A DNA stretch of 15,052 bases from CBCPMX01 sp965120355 (GTDB lineage: Bacteria > Bacillota > Clostridia > Oscillospirales > Oscillospiraceae): NCBI GenBank assembly GCA_965120355.1, contig CBCPMX010000185.1, forward strand, positions 1 through 15,052, in the 5' to 3' direction. Of the stretch, positions 1 to 6,108 are shown piece after piece (positions within the stretch are counted from its first letter, which is position 1; each line of letters starts with the position of its first letter). The notes below the pieces were generated by a model. It searched no databases and had not been told where the DNA came from. It saw only the letters and a program-made list of their open reading frames with translations. A program made the translations under genes and the position numbers.

Positions 1-82
1 CCGGCGGACTTCTGCGCATGAAGGCTGCCCGGCAGTAACCCATAACAGCCGGAAGTCCCACCGGAAAACGGCTCTGCATGGA

Positions 83-135
83 AAACACAGCGTGTCCCCC
101 GTATGCGTCAGGCATACGGGGGACACGCTGTGTTT
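83..135 (-). terminator. Perfect 24-bp hairpin downstream of lipoprotein gene
   Basis: Positions 83-106 and 112-135 are exact reverse complements, giving a 24-bp stem with a 5-nt loop (gtcag). It lies 33 bp past the stop codon of the minus-strand lipoprotein gene, so transcription termination or 3'-end protection is the natural role. Read on the minus strand it is followed by only a short T run (TTTT then CC), so it is not a textbook factor-independent terminator. The flank 1-82 holds no gene I can support. Confidence 0.65.
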
Positions 136-167
136 GTGGAACTGTCCGGGACACAGGCTCAGGATCC

Positions 168-506
168 TCACCGGATCTCCACAAGGACCGCCTCGGAAAG
201 CAGCTGGCTGTCTTCATAGCCGCTGCTGAGCAGGCTTGCGGCCACCTGGTCAAAGGTCAAATGCGCGTTGTCAGTGAGGACCACAAACTGGCTGTCCGCT
301 GCGGTGTTGGGCATACGGCCCGTCAGTTCCAGCCGGTATTGGTAGACGGTATTCTCGCATTTCCAGGTTCCATCGCGCAGCTCCTGATAGTCCGTCAGGA
401 CACCCTCGGTATCGGAGGAGAAAGCGGTCCGAATCGTGCCGGTTTGGGCGCAGCCGCAGAGCAGCAAGCTCAGAAGCAGCATAGCCGCCAGGGTGGTTTT
501 TTTCAT
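168..506 (-). CDS. Small secreted lipoprotein of unknown function
   Basis: This 112-aa protein starts with MKK, a hydrophobic run (residues 5-16) and a Cys-rich lipobox (L-C-G-C, lipidated Cys probably residue 19), so it should be exported and anchored in the outer leaflet of the cell membrane. The start at 506 is chosen because AGGAGGT lies about 7 nt upstream; the longer frame from 542 would bury the signal peptide. The mature part is about 93 aa, with a W-K-C segment (48-50) and a strand-like segment YQYRLELTGRMPN (55-67), followed by a V-rich segment and an acidic C-terminus. It resembles small conserved lipoproteins of gut Clostridia from memory, but I cannot name a function. It is divergent from the PHP gene and closed by a strong hairpin. 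Confidence 0.8.
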   Translation of the reverse strand: MKKTTLAAMLLLSLLLCGCAQTGTIRTAFSSDTEGVLTDYQELRDGTWKCENTVYQYRLELTGRMPNTAADSQFVVLTDNAHLTFDQVAASLLSSGYEDSQLLSEAVLVEIR

Positions 507-557
507 GTGCAGGACCTCCTTTTTGTCCGATTGGACAGACACGTTGTTTCATTTCAG

Positions 558-586
558 AGAATGACGTTATATTGGAAAACTGTCAA
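558..586 (-). promoter_or_regulatory. Possible promoter for the lipoprotein gene
   Basis: On the minus strand a perfect TTGACA (586-581) is followed after 17 bp by CATTCT (563-558), a poor -10 with 3 of 6 matches. An alternative is TTGATT, 18 bp, TATTAT further upstream in the AT-rich stretch. The position about 50-75 bp before the start codon fits, but the choice is uncertain. Confidence 0.3.
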
Positions 587-597
587 CTTTACGGCTT

Positions 598-625
598 TTG
601 CGCTTGCGCCGGTTTGTGATATAAT
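598..625 (+). promoter_or_regulatory. Extended -10 promoter of the PHP gene
   Basis: TTGCGC (598-603), a 16-bp spacer, then perfect TATAAT (620-625) preceded by TGA (extended -10 TGn). The expected start of transcription is near 632, about 50-60 nt before the coding region. A 13-bp direct repeat and a 16-bp palindrome sit on and just after this promoter (see the separate entry). Confidence 0.65.
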
Positions 626-665
626 AAAATAAACTTGATTTTACAATCAACCATAATAAAATAAA
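621..665. repeat. Direct repeats flanking a palindrome in the PHP leader
   Basis: The 13-mer ATAATAAAATAAA occurs exactly at 621-633 and 653-665 (start-to-start 32 bp, about three helical turns). Between them lies TTGATTTTACAATCAA (635-650), a perfect inverted repeat with 6-bp arms and a 4-nt centre. The first repeat overlaps the -10 box. The arrangement resembles an operator region, but AT-rich leaders also produce such repeats by chance. Confidence 0.45.
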
Positions 666-683
666 TATACGGGATAAAATGAG

Positions 684-1541
684 GTGATATCTCTGATTGA
701 TCTGCATGTTCACACCACGGCTTCCGACGGCAGCTGTTCTCCCACACAGGTCGTGCAATTAGCGCTGGACATCGGCCTGCACGCCATTGCCATCACAGAT
801 CACGACACCACAGCCGGGATTGCGGAAGCCCAAGCTGCCGCCGCCGGCACCGGACTTCGCATTGTCCCCGGCATTGAGATCTCCGCGGATTATTTGGGCA
901 ACGAAATTCACGTCCTGGGCTATTTCATTGACCCCAATGCGCCTTCCTTTCAGATCATGCTGGACTGGGCTGTGGCAGAACGGGACCACCGCAATCAGGT
1001 ATTGGCGGAGAAATTGACCGCCTGCGGTTATCCGGTGGATCTGGACGCACTGGCACGGCAGTATCCCCACACCGTCATTGGGCGTGTGCATATCGCCAAA
1101 GCACTGATGGAGCAGGGTATGCTTTCGTCCGTCAGCGAGGGTTTTTCCCGTCTGTTCGGAGAGGGACAGCCCTGCTATGTCCCAAGGCAGCACTTCCCCT
1201 TCCGCAAAGCTGTGCAGGTCATTCGGGACGCCGGCGGGCTGGCCGTTTTGGCCCATCCGCTCCAATACGGCTACGGCTGTACGGAACTGGACGCACTGCT
1301 GGAAGCCTGCCGCAATTCCGGCATGTGCGGCATGGAAGTCTGGTATGCGGCCTATGACGCCGGGCAGCAGGCCGCTCTGCTCAATCTGGCGAATCACCAT
1401 GGCCTGGCGCCCACCGGCGGCACCGATTTTCACGGCGCCAACCGTCCGCAAATCGCCCTGGGTACCGGACAGGGAGACCTGGCCGTCCGGGACAACGTCT
1501 TGACAGCGCTGGAAGCACGGCTGTGTCAAGAACGCGCATAG
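684..1541 (+). CDS. PHP-domain metal-dependent phosphoesterase (YciV/TrpH-like)
   Basis: This 285-aa protein has all the hallmarks of the PHP (polymerase and histidinol phosphatase) superfamily: DLHVHTTASDG (residues 6-16; H8, H10 and D15 metal ligands), ITDHDT (37-42), PGIEIS (62-67), a VLAHP motif and a C-terminal GGTDFHG. Length and motif order match the YciV/TrpH group, whose members are 3',5'-nucleoside bisphosphate phosphatases or 5'-3' exonucleases (RNase AM) acting on short RNA ends in the cytoplasm. The exact substrate is an inference. The start is ambiguous: GTG at 684 has only a weak GGGA upstream. CTG at 693, 6 nt after GAGGTG, would give the family-typical N-terminus M-I-D-L-H. 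The gene appears monocistronic, between its own promoter and the hairpin-bearing gap before coaX. Confidence 0.9.
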   Translation: MISLIDLHVHTTASDGSCSPTQVVQLALDIGLHAIAITDHDTTAGIAEAQAAAAGTGLRIVPGIEISADYLGNEIHVLGYFIDPNAPSFQIMLDWAVAERDHRNQVLAEKLTACGYPVDLDALARQYPHTVIGRVHIAKALMEQGMLSSVSEGFSRLFGEGQPCYVPRQHFPFRKAVQVIRDAGGLAVLAHPLQYGYGCTELDALLEACRNSGMCGMEVWYAAYDAGQQAALLNLANHHGLAPTGGTDFHGANRPQIALGTGQGDLAVRDNVLTALEARLCQERA

Positions 1542-1654
1542 TAAATACGCCTATTTTCCAGCTATATTGCTGATTCCCGCAAAATCTGTTGTCAGCCAGA
1601 AACCCAGATCCCCTGTGAAGTCCGGCCGGGGCAAGCCGGCGCAATCGCGCTTTC

Positions 1655-1693
1655 AAATCCGCAAGTCATTGCTGCGCAATGGCTTGCGGATTT
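1655..1693. terminator. 17-bp inverted repeat in convergent gap
   Basis: Arms 1655-1671 and 1677-1693 pair over 17 bp with one G-U (on the plus strand) around a 5-nt loop (ctgcg). The stem starts with AAATCC and ends with GGATTT, so either strand ends in only a TTT. Between convergent genes it may act as a bidirectional terminator or as an mRNA 3'-end stabiliser. The plus strand pairs slightly better, which would favour the PHP transcript. Confidence 0.5.
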
Positions 1694-1774
1694 ATGCCGT
1701 GCGCATTCACATCGCCCAGGCAGCTGGAATCCAGCGGCTCAAAAGGGGCAGCTCCCGTTTGGACAGACAGCAAG

Positions 1775-1802
1775 GTGCCGTTCTCACGCTTGAGAGCGGC
1801 AC
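1775..1802 (-). terminator. Hairpin just after coaX
   Basis: Arms GTGCCGTTCTCA (1775-1786) and TGAGAGCGGCAC (1791-1802) form a 12-bp stem with a 4-nt loop. It lies about 25 bp past the coaX stop codon, the usual place for a terminator. On the minus strand one pair is a C-A mismatch and the tail (CTTGCTGTCTGT) is only moderately T-rich, so termination may be weak. Confidence 0.45.
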
Positions 1803-1827
1803 TTTCCCGTATCGAAATTATGCAGTT

Positions 1828-2616
1828 CTATCGCTTCTTTGGGATATTCTCATAAATCATCCGCAGCCCATCCAGCGTCAGCTGGCTGTCCACCACGTCG
1901 ATCTTCTCCGTATTGTCGGCTATGACTCTGGCCAGACCGCCAGTTGCGATCACCTGAATGTCGCCGCCGCCCATTTCCGCCTTCACACGGTCGATGAGAT
2001 ATTCCATATTTCCCACATAGCCAGCCACAACACCCGCCTGGATCTGCATGGTAGTCGTGCTGCCCAGCACACGTTCCGGCATGGACACCTCTACCCGGGG
2101 CAACATGGCGGTGCCGCGGGTCAGCGCATCCATGGTGACGCGCAGGCCGGTCCCAATCGTGCCTCCAAGATAATAACCGTCGGCGTTGACTGCATCCATA
2201 GTGGTAGCAGTGCCAAAATCGATGACAATCAGCGGGCCGCCGTATTTTAAATACGCCGCCATGGCCGTCACAGACCGGTCGGCGCCCATATGCGCAGCCG
2301 CATATTGCTCCATCTCGGGCAAAAACTTCAGCCCGCTGTATACATTGTCATTGACGATGTACGGCGTCTTTCCAAAATATTTAATAATCGCGCTGGTCAG
2401 TGAATACATTACCTGTGGGACTACCGACGCAATAATCACCGCTTCCACGGCGCACGGGTCATAGCCAAAGCGATTGAAATACTCGCTGGCCATAATGCCG
2501 ATCTCGTCGGACGTCCCGTCCGACACTGTGCGCAGACGAAAGGATCCCAACAATGTCTGCCCTTTAAACAGGCCGAACACCATGTTGGTATTTCCAACAT
2601 CCACAGTTAAAAGCAT
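1828..2616 (-). CDS. coaX: Type III pantothenate kinase
   Basis: The 262-aa product matches CoaX in length and motifs: DVGNTN (residues 6-11, the ASKHA-fold phosphate loop), GADR (111-114, with the catalytic Asp 113) and DFGTATTMD (133-141). CoaX phosphorylates pantothenate with ATP, the first step of coenzyme A synthesis; the type III enzyme is not feedback-inhibited by CoA and needs a monovalent cation. The start at 2616 puts MLLTVDVGNTN at the N-terminus and has GGGGAGGA 6-13 bp upstream; the longer frame from 2658 would overlap the upstream gene. It begins only 20 bp after the yfcE-like stop codon, so the two are very likely co-transcribed. Confidence 0.95.
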   Translation of the reverse strand: MLLTVDVGNTNMVFGLFKGQTLLGSFRLRTVSDGTSDEIGIMASEYFNRFGYDPCAVEAVIIASVVPQVMYSLTSAIIKYFGKTPYIVNDNVYSGLKFLPEMEQYAAAHMGADRSVTAMAAYLKYGGPLIVIDFGTATTMDAVNADGYYLGGTIGTGLRVTMDALTRGTAMLPRVEVSMPERVLGSTTTMQIQAGVVAGYVGNMEYLIDRVKAEMGGGDIQVIATGGLARVIADNTEKIDVVDSQLTLDGLRMIYENIPKKR

Positions 2617-2636
2617 ACCACGTCCTCCCCTGACTC

Positions 2637-3101
2637 CTAGTTTGACACATTGTAGCACACAAGCTGCCCATTTTCAACCATGACAATGCCGTATCGGATA
2701 AATTTCGCATACGAACAACTTCCAGGATTCAACATCCAAAGCCCATCGTACACTTCGCAGTACTGTTGATGGGTATGGCCAAACAGCAATGCCCGTCCGC
2801 CGGCCTGTTTGGCGGCCAGCATTGCCCGATAGTAGGTCTGTTTCACCTGATACTGATGGCCATGGCACAAAAACAACGGCACACCTTCCACGCGGATCAA
2901 CACTTCTTCCGGCAGATCTGTCCTGCCATCACAGTTGCCCGGCACCCGCACCATGGGGATCTGCGGATATTCCCTGTGCAGCGCATCCGCGTCGCGCACA
3001 TAGTCGCCGAGATGGAGAATCTGATCCGGCGATTCCCGCACAATTGCCTGGCGCATCCCCTCCAGGCAGCCGTGGGAGTCGGAAACCACAAGTAATTTCA
3101 T
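2637..3101 (-). CDS. YfcE/MJ0936-family metallophosphoesterase
   Basis: This 154-aa protein is a compact calcineurin-like phosphoesterase. Metal-binding motifs are visible in order: D8-S-H10, HLGD (30-33), GNCDG (55-59), CHGH (79-82) and GHTH (108-111). Family members (YfcE, MJ0936) are cytoplasmic, usually Mn-dependent phosphodiesterases of unclear natural substrate. The start at 3101 gives the canonical N-terminus MKLLVVSDSHG, with a GAGGGTGA sequence upstream; a longer frame to 3182 would cross the divergent gene and adds nothing recognisable. It is the first gene of a probable two-gene unit with coaX and is divergent from the small-protein cassette. A physiological link to CoA synthesis is not established. 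Confidence 0.92.
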   Translation of the reverse strand: MKLLVVSDSHGCLEGMRQAIVRESPDQILHLGDYVRDADALHREYPQIPMVRVPGNCDGRTDLPEEVLIRVEGVPLFLCHGHQYQVKQTYYRAMLAAKQAGGRALLFGHTHQQYCEVYDGLWMLNPGSCSYAKFIRYGIVMVENGQLVCYNVSN

Positions 3102-3153
3102 ATTGTCACCCTCTTCTGCCCTTGTGAATAGAATGGAATGGAGGTTTTGCCCT

Positions 3154-3390
3154 ATGTCAACACAGCACAACCCGGCGCTCAACGCCGATCAAGCCAAAAA
3201 AATTCTACAGTCCCCTGAGGGGAAGCAGCTCATTGCGCTTCTGAACCGGGACGGCGGCGCAGCCATGCGCAAAGCCGCCGCCGCACTGAAAACCGGCGAC
3301 CAAGCTGCCGCACAGCAGGCTGTTTCTCCGCTGCTGCAGGATCCAAAGGCGGCGCAGCTTCTGGAAAAACTGACCGGAAAGAAGGGCTAA
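3154..3390 (+). CDS. Small helical protein of unknown function (cassette gene 1)
   Basis: This 78-aa, soluble-looking protein is rich in Ala, Gln, Lys and Leu and predicted by eye to be almost all helix. It contains a QSPEGKQLIALLNRDGG segment (21-37) and ends with a basic tail (K-L-T-G-K-K-G). There is no signal peptide or membrane segment. The start at 3154 is chosen because GGAGG lies 9-13 nt upstream; the extended frame from 3103 overlaps the divergent gene's leader. Its TAA is followed by a single base and then the ATG of the next gene, so translation is probably coupled. I do not recognise a named family. A TAGAAT at 3129-3134 could be a -10 but lacks a good -35. Confidence 0.75.
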   Translation: MSTQHNPALNADQAKKILQSPEGKQLIALLNRDGGAAMRKAAAALKTGDQAAAQQAVSPLLQDPKAAQLLEKLTGKKG

Positions 3391-3391
3391 G

Positions 3392-3766
3392 ATGGATCTG
3401 GAATCCCAACTCAACGCAGTCCTCAACGATCCCGAGAAAATGGCACAGGTGATGGCCATGGCGCAGTCTCTGGGGCTTGGCAGTCCGCCGGATGCGTCCT
3501 CCCAAGATGCCGCACCCCAAGCAGAGGCGGCCGATGCTGCGCCGGCTTTCCAGCCCAATGACCCCACGGTGCAGGCCATGATGTCCATGCTGCGGGAAAG
3601 TGCCGGACGCGACGATCGCAGCACAGCACTGTTACAGGCGCTCAGGCCCATGCTCCGTGCCGACCGCCAACCAAAAATTGATCGGGCCATCCGAGCGGCA
3701 CGGATGGCAAAGCTGGCTTCCGTCGCCTTCCGGCAGATGGACCTGTCAAAAGGATTTTTCGAGTAA
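3392..3766 (+). CDS. Small two-helix protein of unknown function (cassette gene 2)
   Basis: The 124-aa product has an acidic amphipathic N-terminal helix (residues 1-30, with L-N-D-P-E-K-M and M-A-Q-S-L-G-L-G). A low-complexity Ala/Asp/Pro/Gln linker follows (31-55), then a strongly basic C-terminal helical region (about 68-117) with repeated Arg and Ala. No signal peptide or membrane segment is visible. The N-terminal L-N-D-P-E-K-x-x-x-V-M pattern resembles the I-L-Q-S-P-E-G-K-x-L-I segment of the gene before it, hinting at a shared helical module. It starts 1 bp after the stop of gene 1 and ends 27 bp before gene 3. Function unknown; the split acidic/basic architecture suggests a scaffold or binding role, which is inference only. 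Confidence 0.75.
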   Translation: MDLESQLNAVLNDPEKMAQVMAMAQSLGLGSPPDASSQDAAPQAEAADAAPAFQPNDPTVQAMMSMLRESAGRDDRSTALLQALRPMLRADRQPKIDRAIRAARMAKLASVAFRQMDLSKGFFE

Positions 3767-3793
3767 GGCTCCGCATGAAACAGGGGTGGTATC

Positions 3794-4117
3794 ATGTACA
3801 ATCGCTACATAAGAAATCAGAACGGCGACTATGTCTGCCATCCCACAGCTGAGCCCCAGTCTGGCCGTCCAAGGCCGCCGGAGCCGTCTCGCGGTTCTTC
3901 TGGCGAGCGGCCCTCCTCCGGCGGTCATGGGCCAGCCGTCCGCCCCGCACAGCCAGATTCCCAACCGTCTGGCCCGCCGCCCCTGTTCCAGCTGGGACAA
4001 CGAGCGTTGGACACAGACGATTTGTTGATCGCGGCGATTCTGGTTCTGCTGCTTCGGGACGGAGAAGAGCTGGACTGGACCAGCCTGCTCGCCGGATTTT
4101 TCTATCTGTTCCTGTAA
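3794..4117 (+). CDS. Small Pro/Ser/Gly-linker protein with C-terminal hydrophobic hairpin (cassette gene 3)
   Basis: The 107-aa protein has three parts. A short polar head (MYNRYIRNQNGDY, 1-13) is followed by a disordered Pro/Ser/Gly/Arg-rich linker (about 17-63). The C-terminus has two short hydrophobic stretches (77-87 LLIAAILVLLL and 98-107 ending YLFL) separated by an acidic turn R-D-G-E-E-L-D-W. This looks like a membrane-inserting hairpin or a re-entrant anchor at the very end of the protein. The start at 3794 follows GGGGTGG by 5 nt. It is the last gene of the three-gene cassette and ends 2 bp before the convergent LolA-like gene, with no terminator between. No family name is offered; the proline-rich linker plus terminal hydrophobic pair is reminiscent of uncharacterised clostridial envelope proteins. 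Confidence 0.75.
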   Translation: MYNRYIRNQNGDYVCHPTAEPQSGRPRPPEPSRGSSGERPSSGGHGPAVRPAQPDSQPSGPPPLFQLGQRALDTDDLLIAAILVLLLRDGEELDWTSLLAGFFYLFL

Positions 4118-4119
4118 CG

Positions 4120-4911
4120 TTATCCGTAGGGTGTAAACGGCACAGTACCATCCGGAAGCTGAAAGCGCTCATCAAAGACTGTGTCTGTAGTGGTCAGACG
4201 CTGCAGGTCTGTCTGTACCATGCGATAGGTCAGATTTCCATTGCTGACAGTATGCGCCTGCACCAACATACCGCTGTCAAATCCAATCCAATTATATTCT
4301 TGGACATCACTGCCCTGTCCTTCATACCGAACATAAATGCAGGCCGTACCGCCGTAACTGCTCAGTTCCACCGTGGACGCCTCTAAAATCTGTTCGTCTT
4401 CCAGCTCGCGAATCGTTTCATAGGTAGGAATGCCCATCAGGTCATCCACTGTCCAGCCGTCTGGCAATGTGGTTTCGGTGGCAGACTCCTCGTCATCGAA
4501 CCAAAGATAGACCGTCTTTCCATCGGTCAGGTAATGGCGGGTAGTTTGTCCCTCCGGAGTAATTTCGATTTTGTAAACGTTTTCCCGCCGCCAGACCTCC
4601 AGATACTCCATGGCACTGCCGCCTTCGTAGGCCCGCTCCACCGTCAGAGACTGATAATAGCAGTTTGGCCGCTGGAGCGTCTCCAAAGCCGTTTTAATGT
4701 TCTCCTTGGTAATCTCCACAAAGGTATTGCTGCTGCCCTGCTGGGACTGCTGGCTGGGCAGCGTTTCGGTGCTCTGAGACGGTAGGACGATGGCCTGCTC
4801 TGTGTCTTCCTCCTGGTCTCGGAAAGAAAAGAGCACAATGAGCGCCACGACAACGATAACCGCCGGTATCACAACCAGCGCCGTGCGCAGCCCGCCTTTT
4901 TTTAAATTCAC
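4120..4911 (-). CDS. Membrane-anchored protein with LolA-like extracellular domain
   Basis: The 263-aa product has a basic N-terminus, one membrane segment (about 11-30), a Gln/Ser/Thr/Glu-rich linker (31-63) and an extracellular domain of about 200 aa. The domain has the feel of a LolA/LppX-type half-barrel: repeated beta strands around DGKTVYLWF (131-139) and a late region reading N-W-I-G-F-D-S-G-M-L-V-Q-A. It ends in a final V-F-D-E-R-F-Q-L-P strand. Such domains bind lipids or hydrophobic ligands; here that is inference from strand pattern only. The start codon is GTG at 4911, preceded by GGAGGTGG about 7 nt upstream. It lies 45 bp after the epimerase stop and is probably the last gene of the trpS-tagO-wecB operon, which suggests a role at the cell surface. 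Confidence 0.75.
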   Translation of the reverse strand: MNLKKGGLRTALVVIPAVIVVVALIVLFSFRDQEEDTEQAIVLPSQSTETLPSQQSQQGSSNTFVEITKENIKTALETLQRPNCYYQSLTVERAYEGGSAMEYLEVWRRENVYKIEITPEGQTTRHYLTDGKTVYLWFDDEESATETTLPDGWTVDDLMGIPTYETIRELEDEQILEASTVELSSYGGTACIYVRYEGQGSDVQEYNWIGFDSGMLVQAHTVSNGNLTYRMVQTDLQRLTTTDTVFDERFQLPDGTVPFTPYG

Positions 4912-4956
4912 AGACGTCCCACCTCCTTCAAAAGGCCCGCGCGGCCGTTTGCCGCA

Positions 4957-6108
4957 TCAGGCAGGTACGAAATCTTCCGGCGGCTGTTCCACCAGGCCAA
5001 AATGCCACTTGATGGCATGCACAATCCGGGCACAGGCGTGCCCGTCGCCGTATGGGTTCACGGCCTTCGCCATCCGGGCATACACTGCCGGATCCTCCAA
5101 CAGGGTATTGGCATCTGCAATAATCTCTTCTCGAACGACACCTGCAAGCTTGACCGTTCCAGCGTCCACAGCCTCAGGCCGCTCCGTCTCCCGCCGCAGG
5201 ACCAGAACAGGCTTGCCCATGGCAGGCGCCTCTTCCTGCAAGCCGCCGGAGTCCGTCATGACCAAATAACAGCGGGCCATAAGGTTGTGCATCTCCTCCA
5301 CATTCAACGGAGGAATTAGATGGACCCGCTCGACACCGTCCAAATGCCGGTGCGCGCACTCCTGCACCGTGGGACTCAGATGGACCGGATATACCACTTC
5401 CACATCGGGATGGGTTTCCACGACAGTGCGAACAGCCTCCATGATATCATCCATGGGCTTGCCATAGTTCTCACGCCGGTGGCAGGTCATGGCAATGATC
5501 CGCTTCTGCCCGTAATCCAGCTCATTGAGCAGCGGCGTTGTAAATTGGAATGCCTCGGAAACCGTATATTTCATGGCGTCGATGACCGTATTTCCTGTAA
5601 TAAACACTTTACCGCCGACGCTCTCCCGGCGCAAATTGTCCCGGTTGGCCTTGGTCGGTGAAAAGTGCAAATCCGCCAGATCGCCCACCAGCGTGCGGTT
5701 CATCTCCTCAGGATAGGGGGAATATTTGTCCCAGGTCCGCAGGCCCGCTTCCACATGACCTACGGGAATCTGGTGGTAAAAGGCCGCCAGCGCACCGGCA
5801 AACGTGGTGGAAGTATCTCCATGTACCAGGATCAGATCCGGCTTTGCCTGCTCCAAAACGCGCTCCATACCCAGCAGAGCCTTGGTCGTAATGGTGGACA
5901 GGGTCTGGCGCTGTTCCATAATGTTCAGATCGTAATCAGCCTTCAGCTGAAAGATCTCCATCACAGAGTCCAGCATCTCCCGGTGCTGCGCTGTGACGCA
6001 GCAGATACTCTCAATTTCGGGTTGGGCCGCCAGCTCTTTACACAGCGGGGCCATCTTCACTGCCTCCGGACGGGTGCCAAAGACAGACATGACTTTAAGT
6101 TTCTTCAT
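4957..6108 (-). CDS. wecB: UDP-N-acetylglucosamine 2-epimerase (non-hydrolysing)
   Basis: At 383 aa this has the usual length of WecB/MnaA. Signature segments are GTRPEAVKMAPL (11-22), HGDTST (96-101; D98), GHVEAGLRT (117-125; E120), YPEEMNR (132-138; E134), HRREN (210-214) and a C-terminal G-G-L-Q-E-E-A loop. The enzyme interconverts UDP-GlcNAc and UDP-ManNAc in the cytoplasm, supplying ManNAc for wall teichoic acid linkage units or other surface glycans. The start at 6108 follows AGGAGA by 6 nt and gives MKKLKVMSVFGTRPE; it overlaps the end of the TagO-like gene by 14 bp, so translation is coupled. The longer upstream frame only reads through the acidic tail of that gene in the wrong frame. 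mnaA is an equally valid symbol. Confidence 0.95.
   Translation of the reverse strand: MKKLKVMSVFGTRPEAVKMAPLCKELAAQPEIESICCVTAQHREMLDSVMEIFQLKADYDLNIMEQRQTLSTITTKALLGMERVLEQAKPDLILVHGDTSTTFAGALAAFYHQIPVGHVEAGLRTWDKYSPYPEEMNRTLVGDLADLHFSPTKANRDNLRRESVGGKVFITGNTVIDAMKYTVSEAFQFTTPLLNELDYGQKRIIAMTCHRRENYGKPMDDIMEAVRTVVETHPDVEVVYPVHLSPTVQECAHRHLDGVERVHLIPPLNVEEMHNLMARCYLVMTDSGGLQEEAPAMGKPVLVLRRETERPEAVDAGTVKLAGVVREEIIADANTLLEDPAVYARMAKAVNPYGDGHACARIVHAIKWHFGLVEQPPEDFVPA

Larger units (their letters stand above)
1543..1827. other. Convergent intergenic gap with two hairpins
   Basis: The gap of 285 bp lies between the ends of the PHP gene and coaX. It holds two hairpin-forming sequences, listed separately, and no credible gene. 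A start-less reading frame of about 53 codons continues in frame after the coaX stop on the minus strand. Frames of that size arise by chance at this base composition, so it is not called. Confidence 0.6.

Noticed and set aside
1..77. Possible gene end or start at the left edge
   Set aside because: Open frames exist in both directions but none has a ribosome binding site or recognisable sequence, and the stretch is too short to judge.
1567..2250. Long plus-strand frame of 227 codons
   Set aside because: Most of it lies opposite coaX, which has clear family motifs and a ribosome binding site; the plus frame has no recognisable domain.
3098..3134. Sigma-E-like sporulation promoter (TCATATT and AATAGAAT) before the small-protein cassette
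   Set aside because: Both boxes resemble the consensus but the spacing of 22 bp is much longer than the usual 13-15 bp.
4927..4950. Terminator between wecB and the LolA-like gene
   Set aside because: The GGCC-CGCGC-GGCC stem is only 4 bp; although a TTTT follows on the minus strand, it is too weak to split the operon with confidence.
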